Assembly: GCA_903789595.1 (NCBI GenBank)
Contig: CAIFEZ010000005.1
Location: forward strand, 95,689 to 159,688
From: an uncultured eubacterium 1-6
GTDB lineage: Bacteria; Bacillota; Clostridia; Lachnospirales; Lachnospiraceae
DNA length: 64,000 bases
Direction: 5' to 3'
Under the pieces are notes generated by a model that worked only from the letters and a program-made list of their open reading frames with translations, was not told where the DNA came from and did not search any database. The position numbers were made by a program, and so were the translations under genes. Positions 8,123-17,063 of this stretch are shown here, piece by piece; within the stretch, counting starts at the first letter, position 1; the number at the start of each line of letters is the position of its first letter.

Positions 8123-8131
8123 TGCTATAAT
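8123..8131 (+). promoter_or_regulatory. Extended -10 promoter element
   Basis: TGCTATAAT is an extended -10 located 41 bp before the GTG start of the ADP-ribosyltransferase-like gene. The -35 is weak (TTTTCT-like). Confidence 0.5.
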
Positions 8132-8171
8132 GTAGAAAGTTGGTACATTATGGTATGAAGGGTGATATAGT

Positions 8172-8813
8172 GTGACGCTCGAAAAATATATGAATCATAG
8201 TAGTTGGTATCATGCTACTACATTAGATGGATGGGAAAGTATTTGCAAATTAGGAATTAAAGTAGATTATAATAGAAATAATGAATTAGATTTTGGATAT
8301 GGTTTTTATTTAGCATACGATCAGAAAAAAGCAGAAGATTATATTAACAGAATGTTGAAATATGTTATTCAACCTGATTTAGGGGTTAATATCAAAAGCA
8401 ATCCCAAGAAACAGATACCAGTCGTTATTGAATTTGATTTTATTCCATCGGAAATATTGCAACATAAGCATTATAATTACAAATTTTTACCTGCATATGA
8501 TGATGAATTTGCAGAATTTGTATTTTATAATCGAATGTATAATGTTGACGGCAGTAATCAACATAAGTATGATATGATTATGGGTGTTATGAGTGATAGT
8601 AATCCACCGATATTACTTGAAAAATATAGAAACGGAGAAATTACAAAAAATAAAGTGATTGAAGAATTACAGAAATCTACAAGTATGAAACAATTATCCT
8701 TGCATAATCAAGAAATATGTGATATTATAGTTCCTAAGAGAGCATATATAGTTGATACTAAAAAGGAGTTGAATGTAAATGACTATCACAAAAGAAGATT
8801 TATTTCTTGTTGA
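8172..8813 (+). CDS. ADP-ribosyltransferase-like protein (DUF3990-type)
   Basis: The 213-residue protein begins with WYHATTLDGWESI and then DFGYGFYLAYDQKKAEDYI, followed by EFAEFVFYNR. This matches the YHGT...DFG.GFYLT...QA pattern of DUF3990, a family thought to have an ADP-ribosyltransferase (PARP-like) fold. Predicted H/Y/F positions are present, but no classic catalytic Glu triad can be confirmed by eye. Such proteins may act as toxins or modify host proteins. The start is GTG after AAGGGTGA. The 3' end overlaps the next small gene by 35 bp, a toxin-antitoxin-like layout. It has its own extended -10 promoter. Confidence 0.6.
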   Translation: MTLEKYMNHSSWYHATTLDGWESICKLGIKVDYNRNNELDFGYGFYLAYDQKKAEDYINRMLKYVIQPDLGVNIKSNPKKQIPVVIEFDFIPSEILQHKHYNYKFLPAYDDEFAEFVFYNRMYNVDGSNQHKYDMIMGVMSDSNPPILLEKYRNGEITKNKVIEELQKSTSMKQLSLHNQEICDIIVPKRAYIVDTKKELNVNDYHKRRFISC

Positions 8814-8994
8814 GAAAAGATTGGCAATTGCTTTGAACAAATTGTCTAATGGTAGGTTGAATACCCAATTATCTGGTAAAATAGCTCACTCAGCAATAAA
8901 TGATATTGACTTTAACAATCCAGCTCTTGCTCACAAAGGTGTTAATTGGTTTGCTTCGCAAATCATCGACGCTGTAGATTTTAGTGCAATTTAG
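8779..8994 (+). CDS. Small partner of the ART-like gene, possible antitoxin
   Basis: The 71-residue, mainly helical protein starts inside the end of the ART-like gene, with AAAAGGAGTTG 8-15 nt upstream of its ATG. It is followed by a terminator at 9017-9042, so the two genes form a closed bicistron. I do not recognise the sequence. It does not resemble DUF3791, the usual companion of DUF3990. Antitoxin function is inferred from arrangement only. Confidence 0.5.
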   Translation: MTITKEDLFLVEKRLAIALNKLSNGRLNTQLSGKIAHSAINDIDFNNPALAHKGVNWFASQIIDAVDFSAI

Positions 8995-9016
8995 AAAATA
9001 ATAGTAATAATTTATT

Positions 9017-9042
9017 AGCCGTCCCCTATCGGGCGGCTTTTT
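9017..9042 (+). terminator. Terminator after the ART-like bicistron
   Basis: AGCCG(t)CCC pairs with GGGCGGCT with one bulged T, followed by TTTTT. Confidence 0.75.
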
Positions 9043-9097
9043 CTATGGGTATTTTTAATTATTATAAATTAGAATTATAAAAGAAGGGAGTGACTGT

Positions 9098-9235
9098 ATG
9101 TATCATATTTATGTTGCAAAAGTAAATGACAATTATAAATGGTATGGCTTTTTTAATACTCAAAAAGAAGCAGATAATCTTGTAAAGTATTGGAACTTTT
9201 TATATCCTGATAGGAAAATTGGAAATGTGAAATAA
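9098..9235 (+). CDS. Small phage protein, unknown (45 aa)
   Basis: It starts ATG after AAGAAGGGAG and encodes an aromatic-rich 45-residue protein (MYHIYVAKVNDNYKWYGFFN...). The pattern of a short beta-rich N-terminus and a helix with KEADNLVKY is common in uncharacterised small phage proteins. No function can be assigned. Confidence 0.5.
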   Translation: MYHIYVAKVNDNYKWYGFFNTQKEADNLVKYWNFLYPDRKIGNVK

Positions 9236-9251
9236 AGAAAGGTAAATAAAC

Positions 9252-9488
9252 ATGAAAGTTTTTATAGGGATAGCAATAATTTGTGCGGCATTACTTGTTT
9301 ATTATGGGATAATATGGATTACAGATAAGATGAAATGGAATCGTGGTAAATGTAAAAAATGTAATATTTCATTCGATTGTATTGGAACATCATATTCAAA
9401 TATTGATGGTTCAAGAGATTATATATGTCCGAAATGTGGAAAACGTATTAATGTTTATTCTAATTCTGTAGATCATTATTTTTTTTGA
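9252..9488 (+). CDS. Membrane-anchored zinc-ribbon protein
   Basis: The 78-residue protein has one N-terminal transmembrane helix (about residues 3-24) and then two CxxC pairs, CKKC and CPKC, separated by 23 residues, typical of a zinc ribbon. Ribosome binding site GAAAGGTAAA. It lies in a run of small accessory genes, and its role is unknown. Confidence 0.55.
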   Translation: MKVFIGIAIICAALLVYYGIIWITDKMKWNRGKCKKCNISFDCIGTSYSNIDGSRDYICPKCGKRINVYSNSVDHYFF

Positions 9489-9592
9489 ATGTAATATAAA
9501 AAACAGATATAGAGGATGGTTAATTCGCTATCTCCTATTTTTATGCTTAAATTTATTATTTATTAATTAGAATTTAAAAGGAGAAATGAAAA

Positions 9593-9793
9593 ATGACTAA
9601 AGAAGAACACGATGTTGAATTAAGACGAAGATTTATTTTTGTCTATAACCATAATAAGATGTTGTACCTAAGGGATCAAGGATACAGATATCTGTTTAAA
9701 TCGTATAACAGTAAAACACATTCTGTATTTTATGTTTTTGATAGGACACCAGAAATAAATCAAGCGTTAAGTGAATATTTAGAAAAATATTAA
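9593..9793 (+). CDS. Small phage protein, DUF5659-like
   Basis: The 66-residue protein has a LRDQGYRYLFKSYNSK...FYVFDRTPEINQALSEY pattern. This resembles small phage proteins in which a beta hairpin precedes a YVF-D-T-xE-x-Q helix (DUF5659-like, tentative). Ribosome binding site AAAAGGAG with good spacing. Function unknown. Confidence 0.5.
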   Translation: MTKEEHDVELRRRFIFVYNHNKMLYLRDQGYRYLFKSYNSKTHSVFYVFDRTPEINQALSEYLEKY

Positions 9794-9804
9794 TTGAAAA
9801 GGGA

Positions 9805-9967
9805 GTAACGAAATGTGACACCCTTAGGAGAACAGCAGATAGCCGTAGAGATGGAGTAACGGTTCGTTACGTCATAGACAATATAAGCCGTATGCAGCAG
9901 GCAAAATTTATCACCCTCATTTGAAATGAGAGTGCATTGTAGGAAGAAGGGAGTCGTGATTCACGAC
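9805..9967. promoter_or_regulatory. Dyad-symmetric sites upstream of the antirepressor
   Basis: In a 212-bp gap there are GTAACGAA (9805-9812) with its inverse TTCGTTAC (9863-9870), a perfect 15-mer palindrome CTCATTT-G-AAATGAG (9916-9930) and another, GTCGTGA-T-TCACGAC (9953-9967). One-base centres suggest protein-binding dyads rather than RNA hairpins. Confidence 0.45.
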
Positions 9968-10011
9968 ATCCCGTAAATAGAAAAATATTAATTTAAAAAG
10001 GAGAAATGTAT

Positions 10012-10797
10012 ATGAAAAATGAAATTATGAAAACATTTGAAAATCCAGAATTTGGAGAAGTTAGAACGATAATGATAAACGATGAGCCGTGGTTTGTAGG
10101 TAAGGATGTAGCAGAATGTCTTGGTTATTCTAATCCGCAAAAAGCAATTCGTGACCATATTGATGAAGAAGACAAAACGGTGAACAAATCGTTCACCGTC
10201 AATGGAACTAAAGGAATTTTGGTTAATGAATCCGGTTTATATTCTCTGATTCTATCCAGTCATATACCAACAGCAAAGCAATTTAAACGCTGGATAACAC
10301 ATGATGTAATTCCTACAATTCGCAAAACAGGCGGTTACGTATCAAATGATGAGATGTTTGTAAATACATATTTGCCGTTTGCTGATGATAATACAAAAGC
10401 ATTATTTAAAAATACGCTGGAAACAGTACGGAAACAGAATAAGCTAATTGCAGAGCAAAAACCAAAAGCGGAATATTTCGATGCATTAGTTGACCGCCAT
10501 TTATTGACAAATTTCCGTGACACAGCAAAAGAATTGCATGTAAAGCAGAAGGATTTCATTAATTTTCTAATAAATAATAAATATGTATATCGTGATGGAA
10601 GAAATAAGCTAAAGCCATTTTCAGATAAAACAGATTTATTTGAAGTGAAAGAATATAAAAATGATAATGGATGGAATGGAACGCAAACCCTAATAACGCC
10701 AAAAGGTAAGGAAACATTTAGATTATTGGTTGGAAAAATAAAGGATGATTATCAATTTAGTCAAGCAAAAGATGGAAGCAGTGATACAGACGCTTGA
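10012..10797 (+). CDS. Phage antirepressor (Bro-N plus KilAC-like C-terminus)
   Basis: Residues 1-110 are a typical Bro-N domain (INDEPWFVGKDVAECLGY, SGLYSLILSS, FKRWITHDVIPTIRKTGGY). Residues about 150-255 look like the KilAC/ANT DNA-binding domain. Such proteins antagonise phage repressors or act as regulators during induction. The start was placed at ATG 10012 because GGAG at 10000-10003 gives 8 nt spacing; the ATG at 10006 is too close. Upstream dyads may be its regulatory sites. PP2 carries a shorter relative at 27672. Confidence 0.8.
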   Translation: MKNEIMKTFENPEFGEVRTIMINDEPWFVGKDVAECLGYSNPQKAIRDHIDEEDKTVNKSFTVNGTKGILVNESGLYSLILSSHIPTAKQFKRWITHDVIPTIRKTGGYVSNDEMFVNTYLPFADDNTKALFKNTLETVRKQNKLIAEQKPKAEYFDALVDRHLLTNFRDTAKELHVKQKDFINFLINNKYVYRDGRNKLKPFSDKTDLFEVKEYKNDNGWNGTQTLITPKGKETFRLLVGKIKDDYQFSQAKDGSSDTDA

Positions 10798-10945
10798 ACA
10801 CTATGTTAAAAATATTAAATCTGTAAGTGATGAGGAAGCAGGAGAAATCTTAGCTTCCTTTTTTGTGCGCAGTTTAATAGATGATAAGTTCAGAAATAGA
10901 ATAATTGATGAGATTGAAAGGAAAGATGGAATATATGAAAATTGA
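10772..10945 (+). CDS. Hypothetical phage protein (57 aa)
   Basis: This helical, acidic small ORF overlaps the end of the antirepressor gene and the start of the next ORF. ATG 10772 is preferred over the upstream ATG at 10745, which lies deep in the antirepressor. No clear ribosome binding site is visible for either, so expression may depend on coupling. Confidence 0.4.
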   Translation: MEAVIQTLEHYVKNIKSVSDEEAGEILASFFVRSLIDDKFRNRIIDEIERKDGIYEN

Positions 10946-11153
10946 ACTTAGTACTGATGATATCAAATTTATAAAAAATGCTTTTAATTATGTTGTGCTA
11001 TCGCTTGATGGCAATAAAATAGATAATTCAAATTTGAATGATACTCAGAAAATTTGGTACTTAGCCAAGTGCTTTTATATTATGCAGGAACTGGATAATC
11101 CAATAAATGAAAATAGTAAAGATGAAAAGATAGATAGCAATGGCAAGGTATAG
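10935..11153 (+). CDS. Hypothetical phage protein (72 aa)
   Basis: ATG 10935 (MKIELSTDDIKFIKNAFNY) follows AAAGGA by about 11 nt and is preferred over earlier TTG and ATG codons in the same frame that lie upstream of or inside that site. The protein is mostly helical, with unknown function. It overlaps the HNH gene by 14 bp. Confidence 0.5.
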   Translation: MKIELSTDDIKFIKNAFNYVVLSLDGNKIDNSNLNDTQKIWYLAKCFYIMQELDNPINENSKDEKIDSNGKV

Positions 11154-11457
11154 TTTCTATCATTCAGCACGATGGCGAAAACTTAGGCAATACATAATTG
11201 ATCGTGATGGTGGGATGTGTGTCTATTGCGGTGGCAGAGGTGACATAGCACACCATAAGATATGGGTTGACGATACGAATGTCAACGATCCTAATGTTGT
11301 ATGGAATCCTGATAACCTCGAATGTGTTTGTGTTGATTGTCATGCTGCCATCCATAGCCAGACGGGAGCAAGGCCAACGGCTGATGGCTATAGATTTGAT
11401 GATGAAGGCAACCTTGTTTATGTTGGAAAAAATAAAAAATCAATAGACAAGTCATAG
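11140..11457 (+). CDS. HNH endonuclease of the packaging module
   Basis: The 105-residue HNH protein has CVYCG...AHHKIWVD...NPDNLECVCVDCHAAIH. That gives two CxxC zinc ligand pairs, the His-His of the betabetaalpha-metal active site and the final H. Its place directly upstream of the small terminase is the hallmark of cos-type HK97-like phages, in which HNH proteins assist terminase cleavage. The 187-bp gap after it lacks an ORF and is the likeliest place for a cos site. Confidence 0.85.
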   Translation: MARYSFYHSARWRKLRQYIIDRDGGMCVYCGGRGDIAHHKIWVDDTNVNDPNVVWNPDNLECVCVDCHAAIHSQTGARPTADGYRFDDEGNLVYVGKNKKSIDKS

Positions 11458-11644
11458 ATAGTTATTGGTAATTAATGGTAATAATAATTAGAGTAGTCAT
11501 GCAACTCCCCCCTTACTCACTTTAACATACTAAAGCACAGGAGAACCGGTGACAAGGTACACTTTTCCTCCCTATAGCAATTTTTACAACGTGATTATCA
11601 ATTTTTTGTACTAATTAACAATAAATAATAGGAGATGAAAATAA

Positions 11645-12016
11645 ATGGATAAAGATGTAAAAAATAATAAAATTAATGACGAATATGTCAAATTACGAAA
11701 AACTTTAAAAAATGTAACGCCAGATAAAATACAAATGGCTGAGGGCTTGATTGGCAATGCTGCATTTATGAATGTAACATTGGATGAGCTTAAAGATGAA
11801 ATTAATAGCCGTGGGGCTTTAACAACATATAATAAAAACCTTGTGGAAAATCCTGCTACAAAGAGCTATAACACAATGATCAATCGCTACAGTGCTGTTA
11901 TGGCGCAACTTTTAAATCTGCTTCCAAAAGACGAGCAACCTATAGCAGCAAAACAGGTTGATCCTAAGGAAGAGAAATTGAAAAAGTTTATTAAAAAAGG
12001 TACTGATAAAAAGTGA
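11645..12016 (+). CDS. Terminase small subunit (P27-like)
   Basis: The 123-residue helical protein with a C-terminal PKEEKLKKFIKKG tail resembles P27-family small terminases in size and pattern, including the NTMINRYSAVMAQLLNLLP segment. It would recognise packaging sites and hand DNA to the large subunit. Its stop overlaps the TerL start by 4 bp. Confidence 0.75.
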   Translation: MDKDVKNNKINDEYVKLRKTLKNVTPDKIQMAEGLIGNAAFMNVTLDELKDEINSRGALTTYNKNLVENPATKSYNTMINRYSAVMAQLLNLLPKDEQPIAAKQVDPKEEKLKKFIKKGTDKK

Positions 12017-13683
12017 AGCAACACAATTACATAAAAGAATATTATGACAAGATACAAAACGGTGAAATCATTGCAGGTAAACGCATAAAGCAAGTGTACA
12101 AAGCACTTAACGACGAGTTAGATTATCCAATAGGAAATTGGATTTTTGATATAGAAAGGTCAAATGAACCGATTAATTTTATAGAAACGTATTGTAAAAA
12201 CTCAAAAGGTAAATGGATGGGGAAACCTGTAAAATTGCTCCTATGGCAAAAAGCACTTTTACAAGCAATTTATGGATTCATTGATAAAGATACAGGTTTG
12301 CGCAGGTGCAGAGAAGCGTTTGTTGAATGTGGCAGGAAAAACGGAAAATCGACTTTGCTTAGTGGATTAGGCGTTTTTGGTATGTTATCGGAAAATGGCG
12401 CACAAGTTCTTTGCAGTGCAAATAAATATCAACAGGCACGAATCATATTTGATGAAGCAAGGAATATGGTGGAACAATCACCAGAATTAAAAAAGATAAT
12501 CCGTAAACGCAAAATAGATATGTACTGTGATTTGAACTTTTCTTTTATGCTTCCGTTGTCAAAAAACAGTGAGCTTTCCGATGGCCTTAATGCCAGTTTA
12601 GCACTGATCGATGAAATACATTCTAATAAGGATAGATATTCCTATGACGTGATTAAACAATCTATGAGTGCAAGAGAACAGCCGCTTATATTTACAATAT
12701 CTACTGCTGGATTCGTCCGTTCTGGATTATTCGACACATTGCATGATTATGGATGCAATATCCTTGACGGTAAAATTACTGATAAAGATGTGCCTTATGG
12801 CAGCTTTTTACCATTCTTTTATGAACTGGATGATGTTAAAGAAATTGATGATCCTGATATGTGGATCAAAGCTAATCCGTCATTAGGTGTTATAAAATCA
12901 TTCGATGAATTGAAAGCAAATGTTGAACGTGCAAAGGTAGATACTACATTCCTGCCAACATTAAAAACAAAGGATTTCGATATACCTGAAAATGTCGCCG
13001 GTAGTTGGTTGACAGCTTATGAATTAACTAATAAAAGCACATTTGACTTAAAATCATTCAGCGGTAGTTATGGAATTGGTGGAGTAGATTTATCGGAAGT
13101 TGGGGATTTGACTTGTACAACCATGCTTATGATGCACGACAATGATGAAACGAGATATGTATTACAGCATTATTTTATCCCTGCTGATACAGCGGAAAAG
13201 CACATTAAACAGGATAAAGTACCATATGACGAATGGCAAAGAAAAGGATTAATCACATTTTGTAAAGGCAATAGGATCAACTATTCCGATGTTACAGCAT
13301 GGTTTGAAACGATTGAAAATCAATATCATATTATTCCATATTGGATTTATTATGATAGGTGGGGTACTCAGTACTGGAGTCGTGAAATGGAAAACAAGGG
13401 TTATACAATTAAACCATGCGGACAAGGGTATAAATCAGTATCGCCTGTAATGAAGCAAATGCAAGTAGATTTTCAAGCGCATTTAATTAATTACAATAGT
13501 AATCAAATTACTATGTGGTGTTTATCTAATACAGCGGTTACATCCGATCCAAGCGGAAATATAAAATTTGATAAATCCAAAAATAAAAAATTACGCATTG
13601 ATGGAACAGCTTCAATGTACGATAGCTATTATGGGCTTATGGAAAATTGGCTTGATTATAAACAACTAATCAAAGGTAGGTAA
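12013..13683 (+). CDS. Terminase large subunit
   Basis: The 556-residue TerL has a Walker A-like GRKNGKST (from residue 107) and Walker B ALIDEIHS (D200, E201). The C-terminal RNase H-like nuclease has GGVDLSEVGDLT and IYYDRWG aspartates. This is the Terminase_1/HK97-like type: the ATPase drives DNA into the prohead and the nuclease cuts concatemers. The start overlaps TerS, and portal follows. Confidence 0.9.
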   Translation: MKQHNYIKEYYDKIQNGEIIAGKRIKQVYKALNDELDYPIGNWIFDIERSNEPINFIETYCKNSKGKWMGKPVKLLLWQKALLQAIYGFIDKDTGLRRCREAFVECGRKNGKSTLLSGLGVFGMLSENGAQVLCSANKYQQARIIFDEARNMVEQSPELKKIIRKRKIDMYCDLNFSFMLPLSKNSELSDGLNASLALIDEIHSNKDRYSYDVIKQSMSAREQPLIFTISTAGFVRSGLFDTLHDYGCNILDGKITDKDVPYGSFLPFFYELDDVKEIDDPDMWIKANPSLGVIKSFDELKANVERAKVDTTFLPTLKTKDFDIPENVAGSWLTAYELTNKSTFDLKSFSGSYGIGGVDLSEVGDLTCTTMLMMHDNDETRYVLQHYFIPADTAEKHIKQDKVPYDEWQRKGLITFCKGNRINYSDVTAWFETIENQYHIIPYWIYYDRWGTQYWSREMENKGYTIKPCGQGYKSVSPVMKQMQVDFQAHLINYNSNQITMWCLSNTAVTSDPSGNIKFDKSKNKKLRIDGTASMYDSYYGLMENWLDYKQLIKGR

Positions 13684-13707
13684 TTGCTTTACTTTAAATG
13701 AAAAGAG

Positions 13708-15024
13708 GTGATAAATATAAAAAAACAGAAACGGAGTATGTTTAACCGAATTTTTGGCAATAAAAAGCAAGTGCCTAAGCAATTAACAGCGGTACAAATG
13801 CTTAATACATATAATAATCGCATTAATAGCTATAGCGGTGATTTATATAATAATGCAACCGTAAGGACTTGTGTTGATACAATAAGCCGTTATTTCGCTA
13901 AAATGCAACCTGAACACAGGTTAAAAGGTAAACGTGTGCGTGATAGTTTGGACAACCTTTTATCATTACGTCCGAATCCTGACATGAGTGCATACACATT
14001 TTTATACAAGCTATGTACTTGTTATTACATGGATAATAATGCCTATATTTATGTGCAGCGTGACAATATGGGAAATGTAATTGCCTTATGGCCTTTTAGT
14101 TATTCTCAAGCTGAATTAAAAGAAAATAAATATGGTGATTTATATCTTACATTTACATTTGCTAACGGCAGACAAGTAACAGCATTAACAGATGATGTAA
14201 TTGTTTTGCGAAGAAATATTTATAAAAATGACTTTTTTAGTGAAACAAATACAACACCATTATATCCGATTGTAAACGTCTTACATACGATTGCTGAAGG
14301 TATTATTAATGCTGTAAAATCATCTGCTTTTATACGTGGAATTTATAAGGTAATAGGCAGTTTGCAACCAGATGATGTCAAAGAAAAGCGTGATAATTTT
14401 AAATCACAATTTTTCGATACACAAAATAATGGCGGCATTATCATTATGGATGGCAAGGGCGAATATACGCCTATTGACAGCAAGCCAGTACTTATTGATA
14501 AAGATAATACAAACCTTGTACAGGAGCAGATATATCGGTATTTTGGTTTAAATGAAGATATCATAAAAGGTACATACGATGAGAATGAATTTCAGGCCTT
14601 TTATGAAGGTGTACTTGAACCTTTGAGCTTACAGTTATCACAGGAACTCAATGCAAAACTATTTTCAGACCGTGAACTATCTTTTGGCAATGAGATTGTA
14701 CTTGTTTCCGATAAACTTAGCTATATGAGTATGACAAGCAAAGTCAATATGATTAATAGTGTTAAAGACCTTGGGGTACTTACAAAAGGCATGATAGCCG
14801 ATATTCTTAATCTTGAAACGCCGCCAGATGCTGATAAGATATTGCAATCACTTAATTATGTTGATAGCAACATAGCTAACCAATATCAATTAAGTGCAGC
14901 TAATCAGAAAAATAAACTGATTAATTCATTGATGGGAGGTGATAACCAGAATGACGAAAACGAAAATACAAAAGGAAATACGAACAATACAAGTACCAAT
15001 ACAGACAGCGGAAAATCAGAATAG
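13708..15024 (+). CDS. Portal protein (HK97 family)
   Basis: The 438-residue protein has the HK97 portal layout: ATVRTCVDTISRYFAKM near the N-terminus, a clip/stem region and YRYFGLNEDIIKG...FYEGVLEPLSLQLSQELN. It forms the dodecameric DNA channel at a capsid vertex. The start is GTG inside AAAAGAGGTG; a weaker assignment of the first residues is possible. A hydrophilic Asn/Thr-rich tail overlaps the protease gene. Confidence 0.88.
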   Translation: MINIKKQKRSMFNRIFGNKKQVPKQLTAVQMLNTYNNRINSYSGDLYNNATVRTCVDTISRYFAKMQPEHRLKGKRVRDSLDNLLSLRPNPDMSAYTFLYKLCTCYYMDNNAYIYVQRDNMGNVIALWPFSYSQAELKENKYGDLYLTFTFANGRQVTALTDDVIVLRRNIYKNDFFSETNTTPLYPIVNVLHTIAEGIINAVKSSAFIRGIYKVIGSLQPDDVKEKRDNFKSQFFDTQNNGGIIIMDGKGEYTPIDSKPVLIDKDNTNLVQEQIYRYFGLNEDIIKGTYDENEFQAFYEGVLEPLSLQLSQELNAKLFSDRELSFGNEIVLVSDKLSYMSMTSKVNMINSVKDLGVLTKGMIADILNLETPPDADKILQSLNYVDSNIANQYQLSAANQKNKLINSLMGGDNQNDENENTKGNTNNTSTNTDSGKSE

Positions 15025-15544
15025 TAATATGCAGATTGAAGGTAAGGCGATTGTTTTTAATGAAGCAACGCCTTTATTTAATGATGGTGAAACGCAGTAT
15101 TATGAAATGATTGATTCTCATGCGCTGGATGGTGTTGATTTATCAAATGTATATTTATATTACAATCACGCCGAACAAGCACTTGCAAGGACTAAAAATA
15201 ATACTTTAACTCTTGATGTACGGCCTGACGGTTTGTATTTTAAGGCGAATTTGATTGATACAAGCTATGGACAAGACCTTTATAAAATGGTTAAAAATGG
15301 GCTTGTAGATAAATGCAGCTTTGCTTTTACAATCCGTGATGAAGATTTTAACACCGATACAAATACATTTATCGTTAATAAGATTGATAAGTTGTTTGAA
15401 ATTTCCATTGTGGACTTGCCTGCATATGATGATACAAATGTATCTGTTTCCGCGAGGGCAAAAGTAACAGAGCTTGAAAAAGAAAGGCAAGCAAAAATTG
15501 ATATTGAGAAGCGCAAAGCTTTAATTCTAAAAACATTATATTAG
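14951..15544 (+). CDS. Prohead protease (HK97 U35-like)
   Basis: The roughly 197-residue maturation protease has VYLYYNHAEQALARTKNNTL, containing the catalytic His of the family, and VDKCSFAFTI, containing the Ser. ATG 14951 has an ideal GGGAGGTGAT 8 nt upstream; the in-frame GTG at 14939 lies inside that site and is rejected. It overlaps the end of portal. It cleaves the capsid scaffold domain during maturation. Confidence 0.85.
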   Translation: MTKTKIQKEIRTIQVPIQTAENQNSNMQIEGKAIVFNEATPLFNDGETQYYEMIDSHALDGVDLSNVYLYYNHAEQALARTKNNTLTLDVRPDGLYFKANLIDTSYGQDLYKMVKNGLVDKCSFAFTIRDEDFNTDTNTFIVNKIDKLFEISIVDLPAYDDTNVSVSARAKVTELEKERQAKIDIEKRKALILKTLY

Positions 15545-15565
15545 ATTAAAGGAGTAATGATTACT

Positions 15566-16708
15566 ATGAATAAATTAACAGAAAGAATGTTTGAAATTAA
15601 CAATCGCAAAGCGGAAATCCGTTCCGATATTGAAAGCAAAAAAGAAGGTATTGACCTTGACGCTTGCGAAAAAGAACTTAGAAATCTTGATACGGAATTT
15701 TCTGATATTGAAAAACGTATGAAATTGGTAGATGGTATTAAGATTGATAAACCAACAGAAAAGAGGGATATTATGGATAATAATTATACACGTGACAGTA
15801 AGGAATATCGCAGTGCATTTCTGAAACATATTCAGGGCGTAAAACTGAACGAGGTTGAGCAGAGAGCTTATAGCTCTGTATCTGATAGTGCCGGTGCTGC
15901 TATTCCAACACAGACAGCAGATCAGCTTATCAGCAAAATTAAACAGGTAGCGCCTATTCTTAATGAAATGACTCTGCTTCAGGTTGCTGGAGATGTGAAG
16001 TTTGCAACAGAAAATGTCAGGGATAGTGCGGCACTTCATACAGAAAATAATTCCGTTACACCTGCTTCCGATACAATCGCATCTATTGATCTTGGCAGCT
16101 ATGAGTTTATTAAGATTATCAGCATTTCTAAGACCGTCCAGACAATGGCAATCGATGCGTTTGAAGGTTGGTTGACTCAGATTCTTGCGGAAGATATTGC
16201 ACGCCAGATTGAGTATATGTCTATTAATGGTACAGGTGTATCTCAGCCGACAGGGATTGAAAAAGCTAATACATGGGACGATACAAACAGCTTTACAGTT
16301 GCCGCTGCTTCTTCCCTTACATATTCTAATGTTTGTAGCTTTATCGGCCTGCTTAAAGGTGGATATGACTATAACGCAAAAATGCTTATGAGCAAAAAGA
16401 CGCTGTATGAGGATTTTATGCCGCTGATGGATAAATCCAAAAATGATCTCGTTGTCCGTGATGCGACTACTAACAGCTATGTGATTATGGGTTATCCTGT
16501 AATGCTTTCCGATTCAGTCGCAGAACACGACGTTTATCTTGGTAACTTCCGTTATCTTGTGGGTAATCTTTCACAGAATATTACCGTTGATTCTTCTGCT
16601 GAAAGTGGCTTCCGTAACAATAGCATTGACTTCCGTGGTAGTGCTATGTTTGATTGCAAACCGGCACTCGGTGAAGCGTTTGTAAAACTGACAAAAGCAA
16701 CTGCTTGA
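15566..16708 (+). CDS. Major capsid protein (HK97 fold)
   Basis: The 380-residue HK97-type capsid protein has a coiled-coil delta domain (about residues 1-75) that serves as built-in scaffold. The coat domain shows AAIPTQTADQLISKIKQ and, near the C-terminus, NNSIDFRGSAMFDCKPALGEAFVKL. ATG 15566 lies 11 nt after AAAGGAG; the ATG at 15557 is only 2 nt away from it and is less likely. Confidence 0.92.
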   Translation: MNKLTERMFEINNRKAEIRSDIESKKEGIDLDACEKELRNLDTEFSDIEKRMKLVDGIKIDKPTEKRDIMDNNYTRDSKEYRSAFLKHIQGVKLNEVEQRAYSSVSDSAGAAIPTQTADQLISKIKQVAPILNEMTLLQVAGDVKFATENVRDSAALHTENNSVTPASDTIASIDLGSYEFIKIISISKTVQTMAIDAFEGWLTQILAEDIARQIEYMSINGTGVSQPTGIEKANTWDDTNSFTVAAASSLTYSNVCSFIGLLKGGYDYNAKMLMSKKTLYEDFMPLMDKSKNDLVVRDATTNSYVIMGYPVMLSDSVAEHDVYLGNFRYLVGNLSQNITVDSSAESGFRNNSIDFRGSAMFDCKPALGEAFVKLTKATA

Positions 16709-16721
16709 TAAGGTGATGTAA

Positions 16722-17063
16722 ATGTCATTGTTATCATCAATAAAAAAATCTTTGCGTATTACAGATGATAATACTGATTTTGATACTGAGATAACAGACC
16801 TTATATCACAAGCTATAGATGATTTAAAGGCAGGAGGTATAAAATCTTCTGCCTTTAATGATTATGGTCTTAAGGATTCAGATGGAAATACGATTGATTA
16901 TATAGATGATGGCAACATAAGGCAAGCCATTATTTTATATGTCAAGGCATATTTCGGCATTGAGAATCCAGACAAAGAATGGTATATAGATCGTTATCAA
17001 TATAAGAAATCAGAATTATGTAATCAGGTAAGTCAATATGGAAGTGATATAGATGAGATATAA
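16722..17063 (+). CDS. Head-tail connector (gp6-like)
   Basis: The 113-residue protein has the gp6 pattern LLSSIKKSLRITDDNTDFDTEITDLISQAIDDLKAGG and a C-terminal helix with Y-D-x-KSELCNQ, in the canonical position after capsid. It forms the ring under the portal. Confidence 0.85.
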   Translation: MSLLSSIKKSLRITDDNTDFDTEITDLISQAIDDLKAGGIKSSAFNDYGLKDSDGNTIDYIDDGNIRQAIILYVKAYFGIENPDKEWYIDRYQYKKSELCNQVSQYGSDIDEI

